The notes: generated from the sequence alone by a model not told the origin. Shown: positions 1 through 9,757, numbered from the stretch's first letter. The stretch is DNA of 64,000 nucleotides from Candidatus Bathyarchaeota archaeon (GCA_023488905.1 JAMDCQ010000018.1:40474-104473); one strand, 5' to 3'. Made by a program: numbers and translations.

Positions 1-2
1 AT

Positions 3-1202
3 GCAGATGAGTACATTCCTTTTTATCATCGCCAGTTCAAGGCATACGGTGTCGATGTCGAAGCAATACGTTCAATTGATGATTTATCTAAGCTACCAGT
101 CACTAAGAAAGACGAATTCAAAAAGCAGGACCCCCAAGAAACAGTATCCAAGAAATATGAGTTAAATCAGCTGAAGAAGGTGCGGACAAGCGGCTCAACA
201 GGTACACCCTTTCAAGTGCATATTACACCGATTGAGGATGCTTGGCGAAAAGCAATCTACATGAGGGCGAACATTGCATGCGGGCAAAAACCGCGAGACC
301 GCTGGGTAGTACTGACATCGCCCACACATTTCGGCGATACATCTAATCTCCAAAGGAGAATCGGGATTTACGCACAGAACTGCATATCACTCTTCGAATC
401 CACAGAAAACAAGGTCGCTCAAATTGAGGCTGCTCACCCTGACGTGCTTGATGGTTATTCGGGGTCACTGTTTCTTCTTGCCAAAGAAGTAAAACGTAGA
501 GAATTGAAAACAATCAAGCCGCACCTGATGTTTGGGAACGCTGAGTTAATCAGTTTAGAGTCTAGACGTTTTATGGAGGATGTTTTTGGTGCTCCATATT
601 GTGACCAGTTTGGTTGTGCAGAAATTGACCGCTCTGCCTGGCAATGCCTCGAGCGTGGAGGATACCATATGGACTGCGATAGTGTGGTTACCGAGTTTCT
701 GGACAAAAATGGCGAGGTGGTCTCTGCTGGTGAACGCGGAGAGGTTACTTACACAAGTTTATTCAATTACGCCATGCCCTTAATTAGGTACTCAATTGGC
801 GATGTCGGCGTACCCTCCAACGACACGTGCTCCTGTGGCGTTAATCTCCCTATGATGGGGGTTGTTGAGGGTCGCAAAGATTCATTTCTAACATTGCCGA
901 ACAACCGCACAGTTTCACCGATGGTGTTTAACTTTGCCGTAAGCCGATTTAAGTATTATACAGATATCGATCAGTACCAAATTAGGCAAAGAAAAATCAG
1001 CCAGTTCGAGGTTAGTTTAAAAGTAGCAAAGGGCACAGCTAATCAGGGTCTTCTTAAAGAAGAATTTGTTACTCATCTCAGACGTTTTCTAGAATTATCC
1101 GATTCAGACATAAATTTTGATGTAGCCTTGGTTGATGAGATTCCTCTTTCTAAAACGGGGAAATTGATGTCGGTTTGGTCGGACTTAAAGCAACTGGGAT
1201 AA
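3..1202 (+). CDS. PaaK/CapK-like adenylate-forming enzyme, 5' end missing
   Basis: Phenylacetate-CoA ligase-family (CapK-type) protein. The frame is open from base 3, so the true start lies upstream of the window. The first visible residues (ADEYIPFYHRQF, then a DDLSKLPVTKKDEF stretch) are the typical N-terminal part of PaaK-like proteins. The AMP-binding loop RTSGSTGTPF follows, then an EIDRSAWQC region and the C-terminal IPLSKTGKL motif with the catalytic lysine region. Such enzymes activate a carboxylate as an acyl-adenylate. In polysaccharide clusters the CapK branch is common and its substrate is usually unknown. The next gene starts 2 bases after the stop, which suggests co-transcription. 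Family call is firm; substrate is not inferable. Confidence 0.88.
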   Translation, partial: ADEYIPFYHRQFKAYGVDVEAIRSIDDLSKLPVTKKDEFKKQDPQETVSKKYELNQLKKVRTSGSTGTPFQVHITPIEDAWRKAIYMRANIACGQKPRDRWVVLTSPTHFGDTSNLQRRIGIYAQNCISLFESTENKVAQIEAAHPDVLDGYSGSLFLLAKEVKRRELKTIKPHLMFGNAELISLESRRFMEDVFGAPYCDQFGCAEIDRSAWQCLERGGYHMDCDSVVTEFLDKNGEVVSAGERGEVTYTSLFNYAMPLIRYSIGDVGVPSNDTCSCGVNLPMMGVVEGRKDSFLTLPNNRTVSPMVFNFAVSRFKYYTDIDQYQIRQRKISQFEVSLKVAKGTANQGLLKEEFVTHLRRFLELSDSDINFDVALVDEIPLSKTGKLMSVWSDLKQLG

Positions 1203-1204
1203 AC

Positions 1205-2944
1205 ATGCTTGGCAGTTCAAAGCTTCTTGTTTCAACAGCGACACTTCTTTTCTTTAGCTGGCTAGTGTTGATTTTGAATTTGAGAACTGACTACGTGAAC
1301 CTCTCCGGAGTTGCGCCTCTTGGGATGGTTTACCTGCTCTTTCCGGCTTACTGGTTAATACTGGCAGGTTTTATTGCCACATGCTTTTTCGTGTTCAGAA
1401 AACCGGATACCCCACGTTGGCTCCACATAGTTTTGTTGGCTCAGTTTGCGCTCATGCTTTACTATACGCCGTTTTTGCTTGGCGGTTTCTCTTGGAGCCC
1501 AGATAGCCTCTGGCATGCGGGTGTAGCGGACTACATGCCCTCTATACTTTCGGGTTCAAGTGTTACGTTAGGCGATTATGCGCAAAGCTATCCGCTTTCT
1601 TTCATGGTTACTTATGGTGTTGAAAGCGTTTTTTCTCTGGATGTTGTGACGTATACGCTGTACGTGTTTCCGCCCATTTGTATCGTGCTGATTTCCAGTT
1701 TGGCTTACTTTTTTGCTTCAAGAATCTCTAATAAGAAAACAGCGTTTCTATCAATGTTGCTTGCATTGCCAGCGTTGCATTATATTGAACCCCACGTTTC
1801 GCCCTTTGCAACTGGAACCGTACTTCTGTTGGCATCACTTGTCCTTCTAACGTATAAGGGTCCTAAAGCGTCAGTGCTCAGTTTATTGTTGATTGTTGCG
1901 CTTGTGTTGACGCATCCTATTTCGCCATTGTTTTTGGGCATTTACCTTTCTGCCGCTGTGATTGTCAATTTATTCTACAGAAAGCACCCAGCTGAACAAG
2001 TCTATGCAGTTCCCTACATTAACAAGTTGTCGGCAACCTCGCCAAGGCGAAATGTTCTTCGTCTGACACTTTTGTTGCTTGTTTTGGGGGCGTTTTGGTT
2101 CTATTGGACGCTCTATCAAGCCTCACCGAACTACCTTGGAGTTCAAGCAACGGTTTCTAAAGTGTTTGACTTGACATTTTTAACAAATGTCGCCAGCGCC
2201 GTCCAATGGACTGCTGGCGGTCAGGGGTTTCTTTATCCTCAAGTCAGTCAGCTTAGCCTTTTTATCTATGCTATCTTTTTGGTCAGCGTGATAGCAATTT
2301 TTGCGTTTTCCTTTGTTGATTTTTTGAGGCATAAAAAGCACGCGGGGCAATCAACGTCGCTACTGTTGACGCTTACGTTGACTGCTATCGGCTCAGGCAT
2401 TATGAGCTATCTACTTTTTGCCTCGTCTGGTGAGCGTTTTCTGTTAGGTCGGGGCTTAATTGTTTTCCTTTTAATGGGTGCCGTTTGTGTTGCATCTTAT
2501 TTTGCTGGGTCAGGCAAAAGCGGCCTAATCAAGACCACTGTTGCTTTTGTGTTGGTTGCGTTTCTTGTTTGTACTTTTCCTGTGATCGCGTATAGTAAAG
2601 AGGCATACAATACATTCACCCCCTCGGCAGAATCGGGGCTGGTTTTCCTCTCAGAAAACATAGACTTGTCCCAAGAAACACTTTCAATGACAAGCGACCA
2701 GCAGCTTGCAGCATACGCTGATTTAAGAGAAAACCTGACTTTAACTGGTTTTCCACCTGATTTAAACAAGCAAAAACCTGATGTTATTGTGTTACGGGTG
2801 AATTCCTATTACTTCTTGGCTATGAGGTATAACATGTCCTTAACCAACAATAGTTACACATTACTATGTGAGAATTTGACTCAAAACCCGTTGTATGACA
2901 AAGTGTATTCAAATTCCAAGTTTGATATTTATCGCCGCCCATAA
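1205..2944 (+). CDS. Polytopic membrane protein of the polysaccharide locus
   Basis: A 579-residue membrane protein with about 12 hydrophobic segments spread along its length and a soluble C-terminal part of about 100 residues. The ATG at 1205 is preferred to an in-frame TTG at 1175, because it abuts the stop of the preceding gene. The layout (many helices, then a small extracytoplasmic tail) resembles GT-C glycosyltransferases or polymerases of surface-glycan loci, but I see no diagnostic motif, so this is inference from context. It may act in transfer or polymerisation of lipid-linked glycan on the outer face of the membrane. Confidence 0.75.
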   Translation: MLGSSKLLVSTATLLFFSWLVLILNLRTDYVNLSGVAPLGMVYLLFPAYWLILAGFIATCFFVFRKPDTPRWLHIVLLAQFALMLYYTPFLLGGFSWSPDSLWHAGVADYMPSILSGSSVTLGDYAQSYPLSFMVTYGVESVFSLDVVTYTLYVFPPICIVLISSLAYFFASRISNKKTAFLSMLLALPALHYIEPHVSPFATGTVLLLASLVLLTYKGPKASVLSLLLIVALVLTHPISPLFLGIYLSAAVIVNLFYRKHPAEQVYAVPYINKLSATSPRRNVLRLTLLLLVLGAFWFYWTLYQASPNYLGVQATVSKVFDLTFLTNVASAVQWTAGGQGFLYPQVSQLSLFIYAIFLVSVIAIFAFSFVDFLRHKKHAGQSTSLLLTLTLTAIGSGIMSYLLFASSGERFLLGRGLIVFLLMGAVCVASYFAGSGKSGLIKTTVAFVLVAFLVCTFPVIAYSKEAYNTFTPSAESGLVFLSENIDLSQETLSMTSDQQLAAYADLRENLTLTGFPPDLNKQKPDVIVLRVNSYYFLAMRYNMSLTNNSYTLLCENLTQNPLYDKVYSNSKFDIYRRP

Positions 2945-2989
2945 TGCTATTTTAGCCCTATTAGGTGAATTGTACTCTCGAGCACTAAC

Positions 2990-2998
2990 TTTATATTA
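2990..2998 (+). promoter_or_regulatory. Putative TATA box for the giant surface protein
   Basis: The sequence TTTATATTA lies 55 bases before the ATG at 3053. A transcript starting about 25 bases downstream would carry a 30-base leader containing AGGAAGCAG as a possible ribosome-binding site. This suggests the adhesin has its own promoter. Confidence 0.45.
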
Positions 2999-3052
2999 CC
3001 CCCCTCATTGTACTATTTTAGTAATTTATCTTTTTTTTAGGAAGCAGAAAAC

Positions 3053-6000
3053 ATGTTTTTTAAATCTACTTTTTGTATTGAGAAGTTAGGTAAGCTACGT
3101 TCTTTTGAGCTGAAGAGTTTTTTACTTATATTAACTTTGATTGTCTCTACAGTTATCCCCACTGTTATAGTATCACCTGCTGAGGCAGCAGTTCCCACTC
3201 AACTTTCGCTTAAATGGAACGGATATGTAACGGGGGGTGGAGAGTCGCTTCTTGTTGCCGATGTCAGATCGGATTATTCCGGAGAAGAGGTTGTTCATTG
3301 CGGAGGAGGAGTACAGCCATCTTCAAGTCCCGGGCGAGTGACAGTCTTGAACGGTCAGACAGGCGCGACAATCCAGACTCGGTCTATCGCAGGTGTTGGC
3401 GATACTTGTCAAGCTCAAATGGCTGATGTTGATAACGATGGGCGACTAGAGATTATCGTACCACTTCAACAACCTGCTGGCTTAGTAATTTTGAACTCTG
3501 AAGACCTCAGTATTTTATGGAACGCACCAGGTACATACTCTGGGAATTCTGGATACTTTACTAATCCTGCTGGTGGAAGAGTAGACAGCAGTCCAGTCAT
3601 TGGTGACATTGATGGTGACGGTTATAAAGACATCTTTGTGGGCATAATGGCTTATGAGGAACAACCCGAAACTGGTAGTCTAAGACATCTTGAATACGAT
3701 CCAAGCGTAGGAACCATTGTGCAGCGTCAAGTTAGAATCGTTTGGCACCCTTGCGCGGGTGGTTTATCACTTGGTGATACAGATAATGATGGAACGTATG
3801 AGTTGTATATGGCTGACCGTAGTCAAGGTGGAATGCCTGATGGAAGTTGGGGCCGAGGATTAAGATCTTTTTGGGCTGAAAACTTGACTTCCCGATGGGA
3901 TCTCTATGATAACATGATGAGTAGTAACATCCCAATGTTAGCTGACGTTAACGATGATGGCATACGGGATGTAGTAGCAACTGACTTGAGCAGGGCTGTT
4001 TTGGTTTTGAATTCTTCTAATGGTCATCCCTTGACTAACGATGAGGGCACAATTCTTCGCGGGTCTATAAGTGAACGACGTAATCACTATCAATCATCAA
4101 TCTACGATATTGACGGCGACGGCAACTTAGAAATCCTAAGTGCCGACGGATTTGAAGCTAGTTATGATAATGTTACGGTTTGGGATTTATGGGATTGGGC
4201 GTTAGATGCCTCAATCAATACTACCCTTGTTGGGACTGTTCCTACGCGTTCTTGGAAAGGTCCTACAGTTGGTGAGGTCACCGGTGATGGGCTTATGGAT
4301 ATTATCGTTACAACATTTGAATTCGAAAATAATAGTGATCGGGGTATGGTTCAAGTTTACGATCATAACTACAATCTTGTAGCGTATACACCTAACAACC
4401 TACGTCATAGAGCGATTGAATCAGTTGTTCAAGATGTTGATAAGAACGCTGACGGCTTAAACGAGTTACTCGTGCTGACTCAGGGCGGGGTAATTTACTG
4501 CTTTGAAACATCAGGAATCGCTGCAAATCCAAGAGCAAGAAGTGAGGTTCAATTCTACAGTGAAAGCAGGCTGGGCGCCTCTGAATACGTACCTTATGAG
4601 CCACCTTACACTAACGCTTCGTATCCTTCTTCGCCATCAATACCGAACGATGCCCCTACACATGGTACCCCAATCCTTTCAGGTAGTGCCGACACCGATA
4701 ACTTGATTTGTTATAATCAATCAACCACCGACCCTGATGGAAATTCTGTAACCAACATTTACAGTTGGGCTAAGAATGGCGTTTCTATTGCTAATCTAAT
4801 TTTACCCTTCGACGCAAAGACTAATCCGGAGTTAGAATACAGTGGCTTTGCATATACAAAAGATTATTCTGGTTATGGCAATCTGGGTAACGTCTTTGGC
4901 GCGTCATGGACCGGTGCAGGAAGAGTTGGCGGTGCCTACAGCTTTGACGGTAACGATTTCATAAAAATTGAGGAGCAAGGAACAAGCTTGGGTGGAGACG
5001 GCACATGGGATGAAATCGCTGTGGAATTCTGGGTTAAAGCGATAGAAAACACGGGAAATGAGACTTTGCTTTGGAAACACGATCGTTATGAATTCAGTAA
5101 GGGGGGGTTTAGTAGTTGGACTGGTTTATATACTCCTTCTTCAGGAATCGGGTATCGGGTAGACTTCGCAGCAGATGATGCCAGCAATCAAATTACATGG
5201 TATATTTATACTCCTAATGCAAGTGATCCTGAAACTTCTATTGCATACGTTGCTCTTGCCAATATTTATGAAAATGTTAAGGATTGGCACCATGTAGTTT
5301 GTACTTATAAGTCAGGAGAAGGCCTAAGAGTTTACGTCGATGGAGTGGAAGCCGGCGCCTTACTTGGTGTATCTGGAAACATAGTAAAAACTAATGGATC
5401 CGCAAGAAGTCGTTACTTAGGAGATATGCTTGGAGACTGGGGCTATATCTTCTCAGGCGGTATGATGGACACCAATAAGGGGCCACTTGAGATAGGGCGG
5501 GAGAGAACAAGTGGTGATTTTAAAGGTATTCTTGATGAAATAAGAATATACCCCAGTGCTGTTAGTACTGATCAGATTTACCTTCGATATATAGACACCA
5601 AAAGCGGTTTTGGCACCCAATCTACAATTTCACATGAGGAGACAACTGTTGGTGATCAATGGCGATGCCAAGTTACCCCCAACGATGGACTCGCCGACGG
5701 AACAACCATAAACACAAACACCGTCACCATACAATCAGGACAACCCCAACAATACAGCCTGTTGATGAACGTTGTAGGCAATGGCATCACGGATCCAAGT
5801 GCAGGCACACATCAATACACCTCTGGAACTGTAGTTACCTTAACGGCTGATCCTGCTGATGACTACGTATTTTCTGGGTGGAGCGGAGCCGTAACAGGAA
5901 CCACTAACCCCACAACAGTCACTATGGATGCAAACAAAACAGTTACCGCGACCTTCACTCCCCAATCAGAACACCTATTTGCCGATGACTTTGAATCTGG

Positions 6001-7639
6001 TACACTGTCTGCTTGGGCGGGACAAGAAAGCACCGCAACTGTGGTGACCACTAACCCCCACGGTGGGACTTATTGTTTGAGAGGCAGTTTGACTTCTGGT
6101 GCAAACAACGGGTGGAGCGGCGCTTATACAAGTGTTTCAGGAGCGAATCCAGTTACACTTAACGCTTGGGTTTACTTCAATGCACCGCCAAACACAGATA
6201 ACGAGGACCAATGGGCACTATGCTTCAGTCAAAGCACCGCAGGAAACGCCTTAGCATACGCAGGCGTACGGCAATCCAGCGGCCCGAACTATTGGGCTAT
6301 ATGGTACATCAGTTCTGGAACAACCTTAACCTATCAGCTTTCAAGCACGCCGTACACATCAGGCTGGCACTATGTACAACTCTCGATTAACCGTGGAACA
6401 GCAAACAACGGCTGGGTCGAACTAAGGGTTGACGGCGCACTCGTTTGCTCAGCATACACCTTGGACAACGACGGCAGAACGCTTTCTTATGCTAGAGTTG
6501 GCTTTAGCTACTCAGATGCGCCATCCGCCGCATCTTCAACTGTATTCATCGATGACGTAACAATCGACTCTTCCTCATCACCACCCCCAACCCAATATTC
6601 ATTAACGGTGAATGTTGTTGGAAGCGGCTCTGTAACAAAGAACCCCAACCAGAGTACCTACATTTCAGGTACCCCCGTCGAGTTGACTGCTGTCCCTGCC
6701 TCGGGTTGGAGCTTTAGCGGCTGGAGCGGCGACTTAACTGGATCAACAAACCCAGCGACAATAACCATGAACAGCAACAAAACCGTCACTGCAACATTTA
6801 CAGAAAACCCGCCAACACAATACACGTTGACTGTAAACATAGTCGGCAGCGGCTCAGTAAGCAAGAACCCAAACCAAGCCACATACACCTCAGGAACACC
6901 AGTCGAATTAACCGCTACTGCTGCAACTGGCTATACCTTTACTGGATGGAGTGGAGACCTGACTGGCACAACAAACCCTGCTACAATCATCATGAATGCA
7001 AACAAGGTAGTTACTGCAACCTTTACCGTTAACTCAGCTCACTTGTTTGAGGACACCTTTGAATCAGGAACCCTATCGGCGTGGACTGGACAAGACGGCA
7101 CCACCACAGTATCTTCAGCCAATCCATACCAAGGGACCTACCACTTAAGCTGTAGCATAGCTTCTGGCGCAAACAACGGCTGGAGCGGTGTTTACCAAAG
7201 CATCACAGGAACAAACCCCGTTCGCCTAAACGCCTACGTGTTCTTTAACAACCCGCCAAACACAAACGATGAAGATCAATGGGTACTCGCCTTCACACAG
7301 AACACAGCCGCCAACGCATTAGCTTATGCTGGAATACGCCAAGTAGACGGCACACTGTACTGGTCAATCTGGTATTATTCTGGAACTGCATTGGTTTACC
7401 AAGTGTCAAGTACCCCGTATTCTGCGGGCTGGCACAACTTGGAGTTATCATTGAACCGAGGTACAGCAAACGACGGCTGGGTACAACTATACGTTGACGG
7501 CGCACTAACATGTTCAGCAAGCAACTTAGACAACGACGGCAGAACACTCAACTATGCAAGAGTTGGCTTCAGCTACTCGGACGCGGCGTCAGCAGCTACA
7601 TCAACCATACACATAGACAACGTAACCATCGACACCTAA
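3053..7639 (+). CDS. Giant secreted adhesin: beta-propeller, LamG, B-repeats, two binding modules
   Basis: A 1528-residue extracellular protein. Residues 1-45 form a signal peptide ending near AEA. Residues about 46-493 hold seven FG-GAP/VCBS-type calcium loops (ADVDNDG, GDIDGDG, GDTDNDG, ADVNDDG, YDIDGDG, GEVTGDG and a final DVDKNADG), as expected for a seven-bladed propeller. Residues about 580-850 form a LamG/concanavalin-like domain. Three InlB-type B-repeats (core SGWSGDLTG, then NKTVTATFT) lie at about 900-968, 1180-1250 and 1255-1326. Two copies of a 200-residue module starting FESGTLSAW lie at about 974-1172 and 1328-1528. No membrane anchor is visible at the C-terminus. A role in binding surface or environmental polysaccharide is likely. 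It sits beside secreted glycosidases. Confidence 0.88.
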   Translation: MFFKSTFCIEKLGKLRSFELKSFLLILTLIVSTVIPTVIVSPAEAAVPTQLSLKWNGYVTGGGESLLVADVRSDYSGEEVVHCGGGVQPSSSPGRVTVLNGQTGATIQTRSIAGVGDTCQAQMADVDNDGRLEIIVPLQQPAGLVILNSEDLSILWNAPGTYSGNSGYFTNPAGGRVDSSPVIGDIDGDGYKDIFVGIMAYEEQPETGSLRHLEYDPSVGTIVQRQVRIVWHPCAGGLSLGDTDNDGTYELYMADRSQGGMPDGSWGRGLRSFWAENLTSRWDLYDNMMSSNIPMLADVNDDGIRDVVATDLSRAVLVLNSSNGHPLTNDEGTILRGSISERRNHYQSSIYDIDGDGNLEILSADGFEASYDNVTVWDLWDWALDASINTTLVGTVPTRSWKGPTVGEVTGDGLMDIIVTTFEFENNSDRGMVQVYDHNYNLVAYTPNNLRHRAIESVVQDVDKNADGLNELLVLTQGGVIYCFETSGIAANPRARSEVQFYSESRLGASEYVPYEPPYTNASYPSSPSIPNDAPTHGTPILSGSADTDNLICYNQSTTDPDGNSVTNIYSWAKNGVSIANLILPFDAKTNPELEYSGFAYTKDYSGYGNLGNVFGASWTGAGRVGGAYSFDGNDFIKIEEQGTSLGGDGTWDEIAVEFWVKAIENTGNETLLWKHDRYEFSKGGFSSWTGLYTPSSGIGYRVDFAADDASNQITWYIYTPNASDPETSIAYVALANIYENVKDWHHVVCTYKSGEGLRVYVDGVEAGALLGVSGNIVKTNGSARSRYLGDMLGDWGYIFSGGMMDTNKGPLEIGRERTSGDFKGILDEIRIYPSAVSTDQIYLRYIDTKSGFGTQSTISHEETTVGDQWRCQVTPNDGLADGTTINTNTVTIQSGQPQQYSLLMNVVGNGITDPSAGTHQYTSGTVVTLTADPADDYVFSGWSGAVTGTTNPTTVTMDANKTVTATFTPQSEHLFADDFESGTLSAWAGQESTATVVTTNPHGGTYCLRGSLTSGANNGWSGAYTSVSGANPVTLNAWVYFNAPPNTDNEDQWALCFSQSTAGNALAYAGVRQSSGPNYWAIWYISSGTTLTYQLSSTPYTSGWHYVQLSINRGTANNGWVELRVDGALVCSAYTLDNDGRTLSYARVGFSYSDAPSAASSTVFIDDVTIDSSSSPPPTQYSLTVNVVGSGSVTKNPNQSTYISGTPVELTAVPASGWSFSGWSGDLTGSTNPATITMNSNKTVTATFTENPPTQYTLTVNIVGSGSVSKNPNQATYTSGTPVELTATAATGYTFTGWSGDLTGTTNPATIIMNANKVVTATFTVNSAHLFEDTFESGTLSAWTGQDGTTTVSSANPYQGTYHLSCSIASGANNGWSGVYQSITGTNPVRLNAYVFFNNPPNTNDEDQWVLAFTQNTAANALAYAGIRQVDGTLYWSIWYYSGTALVYQVSSTPYSAGWHNLELSLNRGTANDGWVQLYVDGALTCSASNLDNDGRTLNYARVGFSYSDAASAATSTIHIDNVTIDT

Positions 7640-7644
7640 CCTCC

Positions 7645-7667
7645 CTTTTTTAGGTCTTTAAAAAAAG
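7645..7667 (+). terminator. Putative terminator after the giant adhesin
   Basis: CTTTTTT and AAAAAAG form an inverted repeat six bases after the adhesin stop and include a T-run of the kind used in archaeal termination. Confidence 0.45.
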
Positions 7668-7714
7668 CAGTTTGCGTCAATAGTAAATCAAAGAAGAGGT
7701 TTGTTTGGTGGTTT

Positions 7715-7940
7715 CTGGTTTGGGTTGTTTTTTCTTGTGGAAGAAAAAAGGGGTCGATACATGGTTTCACATTCGCATGGTGGCGGTTTCAACATGCTTC
7801 TATGTTGAGCGTGTGGAGAAAATCTTACTGCCCACATCGAATCGGGCGCTGAATTACGTTGCAACACCAAAACACAACTTCCTTCTCAAGCAGACATGTG
7901 GTGTGCCGTAAAATTTCCCACTCACATAAAGATCGCAGAA
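7715..7940 (+). repeat. Dispersed repeat family A, copy 1 (decayed microprotein frame)
   Basis: This copy is related to those at 56745-56895, 57400-57615 and 61670-61890 (minus). An ATG at 7761 opens a frame beginning MVSHSHGGGFN. It has an in-frame TGA at 7806-7808, inside the CxxC motif. After that the frame continues with the family motifs ACGENLTAH, then QADMWCAV, then PTHIK. Sequence before the ATG (CTTGTGGAAGAAAAAA) is also shared. The TGA stands where other copies have TGT, TGG or TTG. It is best read as a nonsense mutation in a dead copy. It occupies the gap between the adhesin and the first glycosidase, and I see nothing else there. Confidence 0.7.
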
Positions 7941-8019
7941 CAAAAATTTGATCTAATGCCAAAAAAAGGAAAGGTAAGGGTATTCCCCTTTAGGTTTTCC
8001 CGAGTTCTTATGGTCTGGA

Positions 8020-9711
8020 TTAGGTTGACAGCTTAAAGCAGTCCCCATAGATCAGCATTGGGTGTTGCATGCTGTAGGTGTAGAGTATGCCCATTTCTGC
8101 GTTTGCGACTGTGGTATTGGCGGTTGTGTTGACGTTGATTTTGATTTCGAGGATTTTTACGCCGTTAACAAACATTTCAGCCAAAGTTTTTTGTGCATCC
8201 CAATGGAGTTCAACGTTGTACCATCTGTCAGTTGAGACGGAAACGGCTGCGGACGTCTTGTAGGTGTTGCCTGCGAATAGCATCCATTTGTTTACTCCGT
8301 CTTCGCGTCTAACCCCTGCGAGTGCGATGTCGTTGCCGCTGCTGTCGCTGAAGCGTAACACGTAAAACCTGTCGCCATTGTCGTTTAGAATCCTTGTTCC
8401 GGTTGTGCTGCTGACGATTCGGAAATCGGCGCTTGCATATACGTCTTGGCTGGTTATGCTTTTTCTTAGGTAAGCGTTTTCCCGTGTGCTGGTGCTGCCG
8501 CTGGTGTAGAATCTTGCGTGGTATTGGCCTTCGCATGGGCTGGAGCTTGATACTGATACTGTGTCTTTGTATGTGGTGATGGTTCGACTCCAGCTGCCTG
8601 TGCTTCTTGATTCAAAGCCATCTGCAAATGCTGTGCTTGTCGTTGGTGGTGGAGTTGTCGGGGTGGGCGTTGGTTTTGGGGTTGGGGTTGCTGTTGGTTG
8701 AGGAGTGGTTGTTGGTTTAGGCGTAGTTGTCGGAGTTGGTGTGACTGTTGGACTTGGTGTAGGTGATGACGTGGGTGTGGCTGTAGGTGTTGCTGTGGGG
8801 CGGGGTGTTGAAGTCGGGGTTGAAGTTGGCGTCGGTGTTGGGCTTGTGCCTGATTGTGGCGCGGTGACAGCTGGGAAAGCTAAGCCTAAAGAATTGTACT
8901 TTGGCATGTTGTTTTGGTTTTCATTCATCCAAACGGTGTTGCCTATACCCATGCTTGCGGTCTGCGAAAGGAATTCGTTTAGTTCGCTTACTGTAGCTGA
9001 TGTGAAGCTGTTGTATTCGTTGAAGTCTGCGCCGACTTCAGTATTAATGAGTTTTATGCCTTTAGATTGAGCTGTTTGCATCTGCGAAAGTGCGCCTGAG
9101 GGGCTCCAGCTGTTGAAGTAGAAGTGGTAACCTTGGTATGTGTTGTCCAACGGGTCGTCTATGACCGTCCATGCCTGGTTCCATTTGTCCACTATCAAGG
9201 GGTTGGTGTAGCCTGCCGCGCGGATTTCATCCACTAAGCTCTGCATTAGTGGGTAGAAGTCGCTTGAGATGTACTCATTTATCAGTTCTACGAAGACGCG
9301 TTGGTTGTTTGGGTATGCTTCGAGGACTTCGAAGATGCTGTTGCGGATTGTGTTCCAGTTGTTGCGTGCTGAGGTGGCTGAGGCTTCTGTCGGCGGGTAG
9401 AGGTGGTTGCGGTCGACGATTATGGTATAGCTGCTGTGGTCGAGGAAGTATTGGACGAAATCCTCGTGGTATGGGTGTGGGCCGCCTGACCATGCTGGGT
9501 TGGCGCTCATGCGGTAGGTGTTTAGGCCGTTTGCTTGCATCGTGCTGATTATGTTATCTAATTGCCCGGTGCTTGTTGGGTATCCGCTTAAACCTAAGAA
9601 GACTTTGTTTGCGGATTGGGCTGGTGCTGCCTGTATGGTTGAAATCGCGGTTCCTAATAGCAGGGGCAGTAAGATTCCTACTATAACGATTGCTTTTTTG
9701 GTTTTATTCAT
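8020..9711 (-). CDS. Secreted clan GH-A-like glycosidase with Thr/Pro linker and C-terminal binding module
   Basis: A 563-residue secreted protein. Residues 1-29 are a signal peptide. Residues about 35-285 resemble a GH5-like TIM barrel, with candidate acid/base E146 in VELINEY and candidate nucleophile E225 in LINTEVGA. Residues about 290-358 are an almost pure Thr/Pro/Ser/Ala linker. The C-terminal 200 residues, beginning FADGFES, match the FESG module found twice in the neighbouring adhesin, including an ALAGVRREDG segment and a WYNVEL segment. The barrel is short for GH5 and the exact family is uncertain. It lies opposite to the polysaccharide operon. A GGAAGAGAGG sequence precedes the ATG, as in the second glycosidase. 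Confidence 0.8.
   Translation of the reverse strand: MNKTKKAIVIVGILLPLLLGTAISTIQAAPAQSANKVFLGLSGYPTSTGQLDNIISTMQANGLNTYRMSANPAWSGGPHPYHEDFVQYFLDHSSYTIIVDRNHLYPPTEASATSARNNWNTIRNSIFEVLEAYPNNQRVFVELINEYISSDFYPLMQSLVDEIRAAGYTNPLIVDKWNQAWTVIDDPLDNTYQGYHFYFNSWSPSGALSQMQTAQSKGIKLINTEVGADFNEYNSFTSATVSELNEFLSQTASMGIGNTVWMNENQNNMPKYNSLGLAFPAVTAPQSGTSPTPTPTSTPTSTPRPTATPTATPTSSPTPSPTVTPTPTTTPKPTTTPQPTATPTPKPTPTPTTPPPTTSTAFADGFESRSTGSWSRTITTYKDTVSVSSSSPCEGQYHARFYTSGSTSTRENAYLRKSITSQDVYASADFRIVSSTTGTRILNDNGDRFYVLRFSDSSGNDIALAGVRREDGVNKWMLFAGNTYKTSAAVSVSTDRWYNVELHWDAQKTLAEMFVNGVKILEIKINVNTTANTTVANAEMGILYTYSMQHPMLIYGDCFKLST
8632..8850 (-). repeat. Low-complexity Thr/Pro linker-coding repeat
   Basis: About 220 bases of ACC/CCA-like codons encoding the Thr/Pro linker of the glycosidase. 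It is internally repetitive and creates false Val/Gly-rich open frames on the opposite strand. Confidence 0.8.
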
Positions 9712-9744
9712 ACCTCTCTTCCTTGCCCTAATGGCGGCTTAATG

Positions 9745-9757
9745 TTAATTTAATATT
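9745..9757 (-). promoter_or_regulatory. Putative promoter of the first glycosidase
   Basis: On the minus strand an AT-rich AATATTAAATTAA box lies about 35 bases before the ATG. The 12-base palindrome GCGAATTTTCGC at 9761-9772 lies just upstream and could be an operator. Between 9773 and 9992 I see no gene. Confidence 0.35.

Noticed and set aside
8705..9070. Long Val/Gly-rich open frame on the plus strand opposite the first glycosidase
   Set aside because: It is the antisense of the Thr/Pro linker repeat. There is no start signal, and the minus-strand gene is clear.
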